DNA from: Actinomycetota bacterium
Lineage (GTDB): Bacteria > Actinomycetota > Acidimicrobiia > Acidimicrobiales > Ilumatobacteraceae
Assembly: GCA_010024485.1 (NCBI GenBank)
Contig: RGGX01000017.1
Coordinates: 1-13,757, forward strand
Direction: 5' to 3'
Length of the DNA: 13,757 bases
Below, in pieces: positions 1 to 6,472 of the stretch. Numbering within the stretch: the first letter of the stretch is position 1; every line of letters starts with the position of its first letter. Position numbers and translations under genes: made by a program. Below the pieces are notes generated by a model. The model had not been told where the DNA came from, did no database searches, and saw only the letters and a program-made list of their open reading frames with translations.

Positions 1-156
1 TTCGGTTGCCCGGGCCGGATGGCGAGGGTCGGGGGGATCGTCTGGCTCACGCAGACCGGAGGAACCACATCCCGTTTTGCGAACCCACCGGAGGGAGGTC
101 CCCACCGGCACGGGCGAGCGTAGCGGGGCTCGGCGCGGATGGGGCATGATGGCCCC

Positions 157-495
157 ATGAAGCTCGTCACCGCAGTGATCAAGCCGTTCAAGCTCGACGA
201 GGTCAAGGACGCGCTCCGAGCGCTCGACACCGCCGGGATGACCGTGGGCGAGGTGCGCGGCTTCGGCCGCCAGGGTGGTCACACCGAGACCTACCGCGGG
301 GCCGAGTACCGGGTCGACTTCGTGCCGAAGGTACGGATCGAGATCGTCGTGGACGAGGCCGAGGTCGACGCGGTGGTCGACGCCATCCGTGGCGCCGCGG
401 CGACCGGTCAGATCGGCGACGGAAAGATCTGGGTCACCGATGTCGGTCGAATCGTGCGGATCAGGACCGGCGACGAGGGCCCCGACGCCGTCTGA
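157..495 (+). CDS. glnB: PII nitrogen-regulatory signal protein (GlnB/GlnK family)
   Basis: Cytosolic trimeric sensor of ATP/ADP and 2-oxoglutarate that adjusts nitrogen uptake and assimilation by binding partner proteins. The 112-residue product has the usual PII length and opens with the family's MKLVTAVIKPFKLDEVK-type strand and helix. The T-loop holds GAEYRVDF with Tyr51, the residue modified by uridylylation or adenylylation in many bacteria, so a modifying enzyme may exist elsewhere. The C-terminal signature TGQIGDGKIWV is followed by IVRIRTGDEG, which contributes to the nucleotide site. I chose the ATG at 157 because PII proteins begin exactly there; an in-frame ATG at 139 adds six residues with no family counterpart. 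No clear Shine-Dalgarno or TANNNT box precedes 157. No amtB or glnD lies beside it in the window, although upstream sequence is cut at 156 bases. Whether it is GlnB or GlnK cannot be decided from sequence. Confidence 0.95.
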   Translation: MKLVTAVIKPFKLDEVKDALRALDTAGMTVGEVRGFGRQGGHTETYRGAEYRVDFVPKVRIEIVVDEAEVDAVVDAIRGAAATGQIGDGKIWVTDVGRIVRIRTGDEGPDAV

Positions 496-547
496 GCGCC
501 GACTGACCCGATGCCCGACCGGCTCATCCGTCGACTCGCCGATCCTC

Positions 548-553
548 TAGCGT
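548..553 (+). promoter_or_regulatory. Putative -10 box TAGCGT of a leaderless promoter
   Basis: TAGCGT fits the actinobacterial TANNNT -10 consensus and stops 6 nt before the ATG at 560, so transcription would start at or next to the start codon. No Shine-Dalgarno is visible. It would let the FrhB-like gene be transcribed independently of the PII gene. Confidence 0.5.
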
Positions 554-559
554 GACGGC

Positions 560-1738
560 ATGACCGACGCGCCGGCCAAACCCACTCGCTGGACCGCCCA
601 GTGGAAGGAGCTCTACTCGGAAGTGGTGACCACCGGGCTGTGCACCGGGTGCGCCGGGTGTGTCGTCACCTGTCCTCACGATGTCATCGGCTACGAGCAC
701 GAGGAGGGCAAGTACATCCCCTTCCACCTCGAGGAGGAGCTCGGTCTCGACAACTGCGTGCACGGTGAGAAGGGGTGCACCACCTGCACCCGGGCCTGCC
801 CCCGGTTCCGGGCCTGGGAGCCGTCGGCCGACATGCACCTCTTCGGGCGCCATCGTGAACCCGACGAGATGTCGGGGATCTGGCAACAGCTCCTGCTGAC
901 ACGGGCGAGCGATGAGATGGTGCACCGTATGGGTCAGGACGGCGGCCTGGTGTCGGCGATGCTCATCTGGCTCCGCGATCACGACTACATCGACGCGGCC
1001 CTTGTCTCCGGTGTCGAGGACGACGATGCCTGGAAGGCGAAGCCGGAGGTCGTGGCAACCCGCGAGGAGATCCTCGCGACGGCCGGGAGTCGCTACACCT
1101 ACTGCGCGAATCCACTCGCGCTCCCGGAGGCGAAGGCCGCCGGCCACGAGCGCCTCGCTCTGGTCGGCATGGGGTGCCAGACGTCATCCCCGCCGACCAT
1201 GTGGGACCGCAAGGCGGGGAAGGTGTCCAAGCCCTTCCTGTTCAACATCGGTCTGCTCTGCTCGAAGACCTTCGACGACGCCATCTTCACCGAGCTCTTC
1301 GAGGCGAAGTACGGCCTCGCGAAACAGGACATGGTGAAGATGAACATCAAGGGCGTCTTCCAGATCTGGATGAAGGACGGCTCGTACCACGAGATCGACC
1401 TGAAGGAATGCCATCAGTGGACCCGGTCGGGCTGCCTCCACTGCCCGGATTTCGCAGCCGAGCACGCCGACGTGTCGACCGGCGGTATCGGCGAGGACAA
1501 CGACTGGACCCTCACGATCGTGCGCACCGATCTCGGGGTGGAGGTGATCGAGCGCATGATCGCCGACGGATCGATCATCGCCCGACCCGCCCAGGAGGAC
1601 GAGAAGGCGATGAAGCTCCTTCGGATGCTCTCGATCGTCAGCCGGCGGCGTTGGCCGAAAGATGCCGATCCGGCCCCGGCGATCGGCGTCCCACCTCCGA
1701 AGAAGAAGAAAGCGGCCGCCCCGGCTCCAAGCGCCTAG
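560..1738 (+). CDS. FrhB/FdhB-like F420-type iron-sulfur flavoprotein
   Basis: Resembles the beta subunit of coenzyme F420-reducing hydrogenase and its relatives, which pass electrons between F420 and a partner through FAD and Fe-S clusters. The 392-residue product starts with a ferredoxin-like region: Cys28, 31, 34, 38 (CTGCAGCVVTCP) and Cys66, 73, 76, 80, enough for two [4Fe-4S] clusters. The FrhB N- and C-terminal domains follow, with Cys206, Cys234, Cys292 and Cys295; GCLHCPDFAAEHADVSTGG is a typical FrhB C-domain motif. No membrane segment or signal peptide is seen. A Pro/Lys/Ala tail (about 377-392, PPPKKKK) is not part of the family core. No hydrogenase, formate dehydrogenase or F420-synthesis gene is adjacent, so the partner and substrate are unknown. 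It follows the PII gene by 64 nt but has its own -10 box. Its TAG stop shares the palindrome CTAG with the stop of the convergent transporter gene. Confidence 0.88.
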   Translation: MTDAPAKPTRWTAQWKELYSEVVTTGLCTGCAGCVVTCPHDVIGYEHEEGKYIPFHLEEELGLDNCVHGEKGCTTCTRACPRFRAWEPSADMHLFGRHREPDEMSGIWQQLLLTRASDEMVHRMGQDGGLVSAMLIWLRDHDYIDAALVSGVEDDDAWKAKPEVVATREEILATAGSRYTYCANPLALPEAKAAGHERLALVGMGCQTSSPPTMWDRKAGKVSKPFLFNIGLLCSKTFDDAIFTELFEAKYGLAKQDMVKMNIKGVFQIWMKDGSYHEIDLKECHQWTRSGCLHCPDFAAEHADVSTGGIGEDNDWTLTIVRTDLGVEVIERMIADGSIIARPAQEDEKAMKLLRMLSIVSRRRWPKDADPAPAIGVPPPKKKKAAAPAPSA

Positions 1739-2556
1739 AGCGCCACCACCGCGCTCACACCGGCGAGCACGACGGCGATCCCGATCACCTGCAGACGGCT
1801 CACGCTGTCGCGGAACGCGACCCGTCCGACGACGACGCTGACCGCCGGGAACATCGAGGCGGTCACGACCGCCGGGGTGGGTTCGGCCTGCACTCCAAAC
1901 AGGTAGAAGATCGTGGAGGATCCGGCGAAGACCCCGGCTGCCAACCCCGCCGCCCGCACCCCGAGGAGCGCGAAGCCCTCAGCGGAGCGGGCCGCCACGA
2001 TCAGCATGAGACCGAGCGCGGCCGCGCGCTGGGTGACCGCGGGCCAGGCACCGCTCGCCTCGGAGGCCTCCATGATCGCCGAGAGCCCGACCCCGTAGCC
2101 GAGGCCCGAGATCACGCTCCAGCGGACACCGGCGACGATGTTGGCGAGCGGGCCACCCCCGAATGACACGAGGATCAGCCCGAGGAGGGCGACCAGCGCG
2201 CCGAGCAGGGCCGCGGCACTCGCATCGGCTCCGCGGAGCACCGCGTATCCGAACGGGAAGACCGCGCTCATGGTCGCGACGATCGGGCTGACGACGGCCG
2301 AGGAGGACACGGAGAGGCCGGAGAGATAGCCCCACAGACCGACGCCGAGACCGAGGCCTGAGACCGCCCCGATCAGGAGGTCACCGGCGATGAGCTCGCT
2401 CGCGACGAAGGCGAGCATGATCGCCGAGGCCGCGACGCCGACCGCCTGCACGACCACGGCGGCGAGCACCGCGCCCCGGCGGTTGACGACATGTCGTCCG
2501 AAGAGGTCCGACAGCCCGATGCTGAGGGCTGTCAGTGAGCCGAAGAGGGCGCCCAC
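1735..2556 (-). CDS. EamA/DMT-family membrane transporter
   Basis: Probable drug/metabolite-transporter superfamily permease in the cytoplasmic membrane; the substrate cannot be inferred. The 273-residue product is almost wholly hydrophobic, with about nine to ten predicted membrane segments arranged as two similar halves. Pro/Ser-containing turns such as SPIVATMSAVFPFGYAV in the first half and TASMFPAVSVVVGRV in the second are characteristic of EamA repeats. It starts with GTG at 2556, directly after the TGA of the upstream lipoprotein gene (TGAGTG, no intergenic base), so the two are probably translationally coupled. Its stop overlaps the stop of the convergent FrhB-like gene by four bases (CTAG). 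The N-terminus is short, with hydrophobicity beginning at once, as usual for the family. Confidence 0.88.
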   Translation of the reverse strand: MGALFGSLTALSIGLSDLFGRHVVNRRGAVLAAVVVQAVGVAASAIMLAFVASELIAGDLLIGAVSGLGLGVGLWGYLSGLSVSSSAVVSPIVATMSAVFPFGYAVLRGADASAAALLGALVALLGLILVSFGGGPLANIVAGVRWSVISGLGYGVGLSAIMEASEASGAWPAVTQRAAALGLMLIVAARSAEGFALLGVRAAGLAAGVFAGSSTIFYLFGVQAEPTPAVVTASMFPAVSVVVGRVAFRDSVSRLQVIGIAVVLAGVSAVVAL

Positions 2557-2853
2557 TCAGGAGTCAGCGGCGAGGCACTGGGCGAGTTCGGCGCTGAAGG
2601 CGTCGACGGTGAGCTGGTCGGGTGAGGCGGCGACCGCCGCGACGTACTCCTCGGTCATGGCCTCGACTTTCGCGGTCATGCAGGCCACCACCTGCGAGCT
2701 CACGGCGGCCGAACCCATGGCGGGGTCGTCGAGGGTCTGGATCATCTCGAGGGCGACGAGCTTCGGCGGCGGCGGCGATGAGCAACCGACGCCCACCAGC
2801 ACGAGGGTCGACGCGGCGATGGCGATCACGCGCCTGTTCAGTCCGATACGCAC
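2557..2853 (-). CDS. Small putative lipoprotein of unknown function
   Basis: A 98-residue protein with a positively charged N-terminus (RIGLNRR), a hydrophobic stretch (about residues 9-22) and VGVGCSSPPPP, where Cys24 is the likely lipidated residue. The position before the cleavage site is Gly rather than the usual Leu, so the lipobox is imperfect. The mature part is small and mostly helical in character, with two further cysteines (in VVACMTAK and LAQCLAAD) that could form a disulfide outside the membrane. I recognise no domain. GTG at 2853 is the start, placed 7 nt after a TAGCCT -10 box. The gene abuts the DMT transporter downstream, which might suggest an accessory role at the envelope, but this is only context. 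It follows the uracil-DNA glycosylase by 27 nt. Confidence 0.75.
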   Translation of the reverse strand: MRIGLNRRVIAIAASTLVLVGVGCSSPPPPKLVALEMIQTLDDPAMGSAAVSSQVVACMTAKVEAMTEEYVAAVAASPDQLTVDAFSAELAQCLAADS

Positions 2854-2860
2854 GGCGGCG

Positions 2861-2866
2861 AGGCTA
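2861..2866 (-). promoter_or_regulatory. Putative -10 box TAGCCT of a leaderless promoter
   Basis: On the minus strand TAGCCT (TANNNT) ends 7 nt before the GTG at 2853. This suggests the lipoprotein-transporter pair has its own leaderless transcript despite lying only 27 nt downstream of the uracil-DNA glycosylase gene. Confidence 0.5.
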
Positions 2867-2880
2867 TCGGGATGCCGCGC

Positions 2881-3564
2881 TCAGCCCCGTGCCAACTCGA
2901 CCGCGCGTGTGAACACATCGTCGAGCATCGACTCCGTCAGACGACCCGTGAAGGTGTTCTGTTGGCTCGGGTGGAACGACCCGAGCAGCACCGGGCCCCC
3001 ATCCACGCGGTACTCGACACCGTGCCCGAATCTCGGTCGCGGCCGGACGTCGTAGTGACGGCAGGCGGCCTGGAACCCGAACGCCCCCAGACAGACCACC
3101 ACCCGACAGTCACCCAGGAGCGCCAGTTCCTCGGTGAGGAAGGGAGCGCACCGGTCGCGCTCATCGACCGCGGGCTTGTTCTCCGGCGGGGCGCACCGCA
3201 CGGCAGCGGTCACCCAGGCACCGGTCAGCTCGAGACCGTCATCGCGGCCCATCGAGTGGGCCTGGTTCGCCAGTCCGGCCCGGTGCATCGCGGCGAACAG
3301 CCAGTCACCGCTGCGGTCGCCGGTGAAGACCCGCCCCGTCCGATTCGCGCCGTGCGCCGCCGGGGCGAGTCCGAGCACCACGATGCGCGCGGCCGGGTCA
3401 CCGAACCCGCTGACGGGCCGTCCCCAATAGGTCTCCTCCCGGTAGGCGGCTCGGCGCTCCCGAGCGACGAGCTCGCGCCAGTCGACCAACCGGGGGCAGG
3501 CACGGCACGACTCGATGCGCTCGGCGAGTGCGTCGAGAGGTGCCCGCTCGCCGATGCCCGCCAT
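2881..3564 (-). CDS. Uracil-DNA glycosylase, family 5 (UdgB-like)
   Basis: Base-excision repair enzyme that removes deaminated bases such as uracil from DNA. From the ATG at 3564 the product is 227 residues, normal for the family. Cys20 and Cys23 (ESCRACPRLV), Cys124 (AVRCAPPENKP) and Cys139 fit the [4Fe-4S] ligands of family 4/5 enzymes. Motif 1 is GLAPAAHGANRTGRVFTGD (residues 65-83); the GLAPA form, lacking the polar residue of family 4 GEAPG, points to family 5. The second active-site motif is HPSQQNTFTGRL from His198. The frame stays open up to 3711, and an ATG at 3588 is possible. I prefer 3564 because family similarity begins just after it and a TACTGT -10 box lies 8 nt upstream. It is divergent from the phosphomutase gene with only 27 nt between starts. 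Confidence 0.9.
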   Translation of the reverse strand: MAGIGERAPLDALAERIESCRACPRLVDWRELVARERRAAYREETYWGRPVSGFGDPAARIVVLGLAPAAHGANRTGRVFTGDRSGDWLFAAMHRAGLANQAHSMGRDDGLELTGAWVTAAVRCAPPENKPAVDERDRCAPFLTEELALLGDCRVVVCLGAFGFQAACRHYDVRPRPRFGHGVEYRVDGGPVLLGSFHPSQQNTFTGRLTESMLDDVFTRAVELARG

Positions 3565-3572
3565 ACGACCGG

Positions 3573-3582
3573 ACAGTAGGTT
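3573..3582. promoter_or_regulatory. Overlapping divergent -10 boxes (two-way leaderless promoter)
   Basis: The ten bases ACAGTAGGTT contain TAGGTT reading rightward (3577-3582), 9 nt before the ATG at 3592. They also contain TACTGT reading leftward (3578-3573), 8 nt before the ATG at 3564. Both fit TANNNT and share the central TA at 3577-3578. With only 27 nt between the two starts, both genes would have little or no 5' leader. Confidence 0.55.
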
Positions 3583-3591
3583 GGGCATCCC

Positions 3592-4245
3592 ATGGCAGCG
3601 AAGTCGACGTCCCGCGGTCCGGCACGACGCCCAACGACCGTGTTGCTCGTGCGCCACGGCCGCACACCCACCACAGGCAAGGTCCTGCCCGGTCGGGCAA
3701 AGGGCCTCCACCTCTCCGACGAGGGGCGCCGACAGGCCGAGACAGCGGCCGAGCGCATCGTCTCCCTCGGATCGGTCGACGCCCTCTACTGCTCACCTCT
3801 TGAGCGCACTCGCGAGACGGCGGCGCCGATCGCGAAGGCGCTCGGTATGCGCGCTGTGACCGATCGGGGTCTGCTCGAGTGCGACTTCGGTGACTGGACC
3901 GGCCAGTCCCTCGCGAAACTCTCGAAGCTGCCCGAGTGGCGCACCGTGCAACAGGCACCGAGCACCTTCCGGTTCCCCGGGGGCGAGAGCTTCACCGAGA
4001 TGCAGGTGAGGATGGTCTCCGCGATCGACCGGATCCGAGCGGCGCACCCCGGCGGCACCGTCGTGTGCGTCAGCCACGCCGACCCGATCAAGGCGGTGGT
4101 CGCCCACGCGGTCGGCACCCACATCGACCTCTTCCAGCGCATCGTCGTGTCGACCTGCTCGATCTCCGCGCTCACCTGGTCGGATGTCGGGCCGGTCGTA
4201 CTCGCGGTGAACACCACCGGCGGACCGATCGGGGAGTTGGCGTGA
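3592..4245 (+). CDS. Histidine-phosphatase-fold putative phosphomutase (MSMEG_4193 family)
   Basis: Member of the phosphoglycerate mutase/histidine phosphatase superfamily, and by context of the actinobacterial MSMEG_4193 (Rv2135c) group, whose physiological substrate I do not know. In 217 residues it keeps the catalytic set: RHG with His22, Arg72 in SPLERTRET, Glu96 in LLECDFGDWTG, and His162 in VSHADPIKAV. The first 15 residues are a basic, disordered-looking lead. The ATG at 3592 follows a TAGGTT -10 box by 9 nt, implying a leaderless mRNA. It is the first gene of a four-gene operon; its TGA overlaps the GTG of the DUF3090 gene (GTGA). The same three leading genes are adjacent in mycobacteria and streptomycetes, so they probably act together. 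No membrane or export signal is seen. Confidence 0.9.
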   Translation: MAAKSTSRGPARRPTTVLLVRHGRTPTTGKVLPGRAKGLHLSDEGRRQAETAAERIVSLGSVDALYCSPLERTRETAAPIAKALGMRAVTDRGLLECDFGDWTGQSLAKLSKLPEWRTVQQAPSTFRFPGGESFTEMQVRMVSAIDRIRAAHPGGTVVCVSHADPIKAVVAHAVGTHIDLFQRIVVSTCSISALTWSDVGPVVLAVNTTGGPIGELA

Positions 4246-4745
4246 GCGAGTTCGACCCTTTCGAACCGGTCGACGTGTTCACCACCGGCGCGGTGGGCCG
4301 GCCCGGCGCGCGGGTGTTCTTCCTGCAGCTGCGGACCGGTGACGCCCAGTTCACGATGAAGTGCGAGAAGCAGCAGGTCTCAGCGATGGTCGACCACCTC
4401 CGTCATGTCCTGGAGGACCTGCCACCGCCCGAGGATCGCCCGATCGCATCGGCCCTCGAGCTCACGCCGCCGTCGAGCGCCGAGTTCGTGCTGGGGCCGA
4501 TCGGTCTCGGTTACGACCCTCGGGCCGACATGGTCGTCCTCCAGTTCGAGGAGATGCACGAGGTCGACGAGGACGGCGAGCCCGTCGACGATGACCACGA
4601 GCGGATCCGTGTGAACGTCACCCGTGGCCAGGCCGCGGCGTTCTGCGATCACGCCGAGCAGATCGTCGCGAGTGGCCGACCGAACTGCCGCTGGTGCGAC
4701 CAACCGATCGATCCGGACGGTCACCCGTGTCCGCGGATGAACTGA
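4242..4745 (+). CDS. DUF3090 family protein (Rv2134c-like)
   Basis: Conserved actinobacterial protein of unknown function, 167 residues. The body has the family's opening (VDVFTTGAVGRPGARVFFLQL), an ExxQ-containing segment and an acidic middle (EMHEVDEDGEPVDDDHER). It ends in a small zinc-ribbon-like tail, CRWCDQPIDPDGHPCPRMN, with CxxC and a third Cys/His. The start is the GTG at 4242, embedded in GTGA with the stop of the preceding phosphomutase; a longer frame opening at 3936 lies inside that gene and is not used. It always travels with the phosphomutase and SCO1664-type genes in actinobacteria, suggesting a complex or a shared pathway. It overlaps the next gene by 19 nt. It is probably cytosolic. 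Confidence 0.9.
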   Translation: MSEFDPFEPVDVFTTGAVGRPGARVFFLQLRTGDAQFTMKCEKQQVSAMVDHLRHVLEDLPPPEDRPIASALELTPPSSAEFVLGPIGLGYDPRADMVVLQFEEMHEVDEDGEPVDDDHERIRVNVTRGQAAAFCDHAEQIVASGRPNCRWCDQPIDPDGHPCPRMN

Positions 4746-5449
4746 GCCCGCTCGCCGCGGTCGACCCGATCGACCATCTCGAACGGGCCGAACTCGAGGT
4801 CGAGGGGCGCATGCCCTGGAGTTCGAACGCGACCTTCCTCGTGACCACCGAGCTCGACGGGGTCCGACATCGGGCCATCTACAAACCGGTCCGGGGTGAA
4901 CGCCCCCTGTGGGACTTCGAGCCGGGTCTCCACCGACGCGAGCGGGCCGCCTTCCTGCTGAGCGAGGCCCTCCGGCTGCATGTCGTGCCACCGACCATCA
5001 TCCGCGAGGGCCCACTCGGGACAGGATCGCTGCAGTGGTTCGTCGACGCCGACCATCGCGAGCACTACTTCACGATCCACGAGCAGCGACCCGACCTCCA
5101 TGACCGCCTGCGCGGCATCGCCGCCCTCGACTTCGTCGCGAACAACACCGACCGGAAGAGCGGTCACTGTCTGCTGACCACCGAGGACGTCTGGGCGATC
5201 GACAACGGGCTCTGCTTCTCCGAGGAGTTCAAACTGCGCACCGTCATCTGGGACTTCGCCGGCGACCCGATCGATCCCGAACTGATCTCGAGACTGCGCG
5301 CCCTCGCCGAGCGCCTCCCGGTCGACATCGCGGCTCTCCTCTCCGAGGCGGAGTGCGCGGCGGTCGGCGACCGGGCCCGGGAGCTCGCCGAGCTCGGTTC
5401 GCTCCCCTACGACGAGACCGGCCGCCGCTACCCATGGCCGCTGGTATGA
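4727..5449 (+). CDS. SCO1664-family protein, PI3/4-kinase-like fold
   Basis: Conserved actinobacterial protein (Rv2133c/SCO1664 group) related to phosphatidylinositol-3/4-kinase-like or HipA-like catalytic folds; its real substrate is unknown to me. From the GTG at 4727 it has 240 residues. Kinase-like elements include Lys53 in AIYKPVRGERPLWDF (candidate ATP-binding lysine), the catalytic-loop-like ANNTDRKSGH (Asn139, Asn140, Asp142, Lys144) and AIDNGLCF with Asp159 in the metal-binding DFG-like position. GTG 4727 is preferred over the upstream ATG at 4694 because SADELSPL fits a short N-terminus and gives the smaller overlap (19 nt) with DUF3090. Its TGA overlaps the ATG of the next gene (ATGA). 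In several actinobacteria the mycothiol gene mshC lies nearby; none is seen in this window. Confidence 0.88.
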   Translation: MSADELSPLAAVDPIDHLERAELEVEGRMPWSSNATFLVTTELDGVRHRAIYKPVRGERPLWDFEPGLHRRERAAFLLSEALRLHVVPPTIIREGPLGTGSLQWFVDADHREHYFTIHEQRPDLHDRLRGIAALDFVANNTDRKSGHCLLTTEDVWAIDNGLCFSEEFKLRTVIWDFAGDPIDPELISRLRALAERLPVDIAALLSEAECAAVGDRARELAELGSLPYDETGRRYPWPLV

Positions 5450-6468
5450 GTCCCCCGATCGACGACACCCCGGACGCTGCGCGCGATCTCGGAGGAGACG
5501 AGATCACCGACCTCATCCATCGCGCCGACCTCGACGGCCTCGTCCGCCTCATCGACTCGCTGACGATCAGCCGTGACTGGTCAGAACTCCTCCGACTGCG
5601 AGATCGGGCCCGCGCCGCCGTCGACACCGGCCGTCAGCTCTGGCCGGCGGCCACCCTGGCTGAGTTCCGTCTCGCGCTGCACGGGTCACCCGAGTGGGCG
5701 GCGCGCGTGCTCGACGGAGACTCCGGGCGGTTCACGATCGGACCACTGGCCGAGGTGGTGGCGGGTCGACTCGTCTGGGATGACGTGGCCGACATCATCG
5801 ATGGACCGGTGGCGGCAGGTGTGGCCCACGAACGGGTGGTGCGCGGCGAGGACCTCACCGGTTGCGACATCGCCCCGGTCATCGAACTCCCGCTCGTCCT
5901 CGCCGACTGGGAACCGCGGTACACGGTGCCCGAGTACTCCGACGCCGGGATCGCCGACCCCGCTCCCACGACCGATCCGGTCTGGAGCGAGCATGACCTG
6001 TCCGACCGCGAACCGGTCATCGTCGACGACGAGGACTCCCTGCGCGCCTTCCGGCAACTGGTCGAGACCTGGATCGACCACTCCTCGGGACGATTCGGAT
6101 TCGCCTGCGTCGAGGGAGACCCACTCGACGCGCTCGCTGCGCTCGGGCTGCGCCGCGCGCGCAGCTCACCTCTCTCCGTTGCCGACGCCGTCGATCAACT
6201 CGCCTGGGCCGGGGCGACCGGGGCCGCACGGGGCCGACGTCGCGGGGCTGCGTTGGGGCGCTTCGGGGCCTGGTGGCTCATCGCGACCCTGTGCGACATG
6301 GTCGAGCCGTGGCCTCCCGACAGCGACGCGCTCGGCGCGGCCGTCCACTCGCTCGACTGGTGCTGCTGGGACGCCTTCGAGCCGACAGCCGGTTGGCGCC
6401 TGGCGCTGTGCGCCCACGATCGGGCGAACGGCCTCTCCTGGGTGATGTCGGCGGCCGACGAGGCCTAG
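5446..6468 (+). CDS. Unrecognised 340-residue protein, last gene of the operon
   Basis: I cannot place this protein in a family. It starts at the ATG at 5446, overlapping the previous stop as ATGA, so it is almost certainly translated with the conserved trio; a longer frame from 5353 lies inside the neighbour and is rejected. Composition is acidic and rich in Trp, Asp and Ala. Residues 1-130 look helical (LIHRADLDGLVRLIDSLT, then LAEFRLALHGSPEWAARVL). An acidic, proline-containing linker spans about 155-200, and a second helical region about 200-340 includes a basic patch (RGRRRGAALGRFGAWW, 262-277) and a Cys/Trp-rich end (SLDWCCWDAFEPTAGWRLAL). No signal peptide or convincing membrane segment is seen. 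The tail-to-tail gap to etfA is only 4 nt. Its conserved position could make it a fourth partner of the phosphomutase/DUF3090/kinase-like set. Confidence 0.85.
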   Translation: MSPPIDDTPDAARDLGGDEITDLIHRADLDGLVRLIDSLTISRDWSELLRLRDRARAAVDTGRQLWPAATLAEFRLALHGSPEWAARVLDGDSGRFTIGPLAEVVAGRLVWDDVADIIDGPVAAGVAHERVVRGEDLTGCDIAPVIELPLVLADWEPRYTVPEYSDAGIADPAPTTDPVWSEHDLSDREPVIVDDEDSLRAFRQLVETWIDHSSGRFGFACVEGDPLDALAALGLRRARSSPLSVADAVDQLAWAGATGAARGRRRGAALGRFGAWWLIATLCDMVEPWPPDSDALGAAVHSLDWCCWDAFEPTAGWRLALCAHDRANGLSWVMSAADEA

Positions 6469-6472
6469 GGCG

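Noticed and set aside
1..138. Possible coding end or terminator upstream of the PII gene
   Set aside because: No frame shows recognisable protein; only weak GC hairpins without a T-run, so nothing can be supported.
139..156. In-frame ATG at 139 giving a PII protein six residues longer
   Set aside because: PII proteins start with the MKL-type strand encoded from 157, and the extra residues have no family match.
524..1147. 207-codon minus-strand open frame inside the FrhB-like gene
   Set aside because: It is antisense to a gene with clear Fe-S motifs, is Gly/Arg/Pro-rich and shows no domain.
1174..2166. 330-codon plus-strand open frame across the FrhB-like and transporter genes
   Set aside because: Out of frame with FrhB and antisense to the transporter; highly charged low-complexity product, typical of GC-rich shadows.
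3225..3958. Arg/Ser-rich minus-strand open frames through the glycosylase-phosphomutase region
   Set aside because: Out of frame with both well-supported genes, low-complexity basic composition and no motif.
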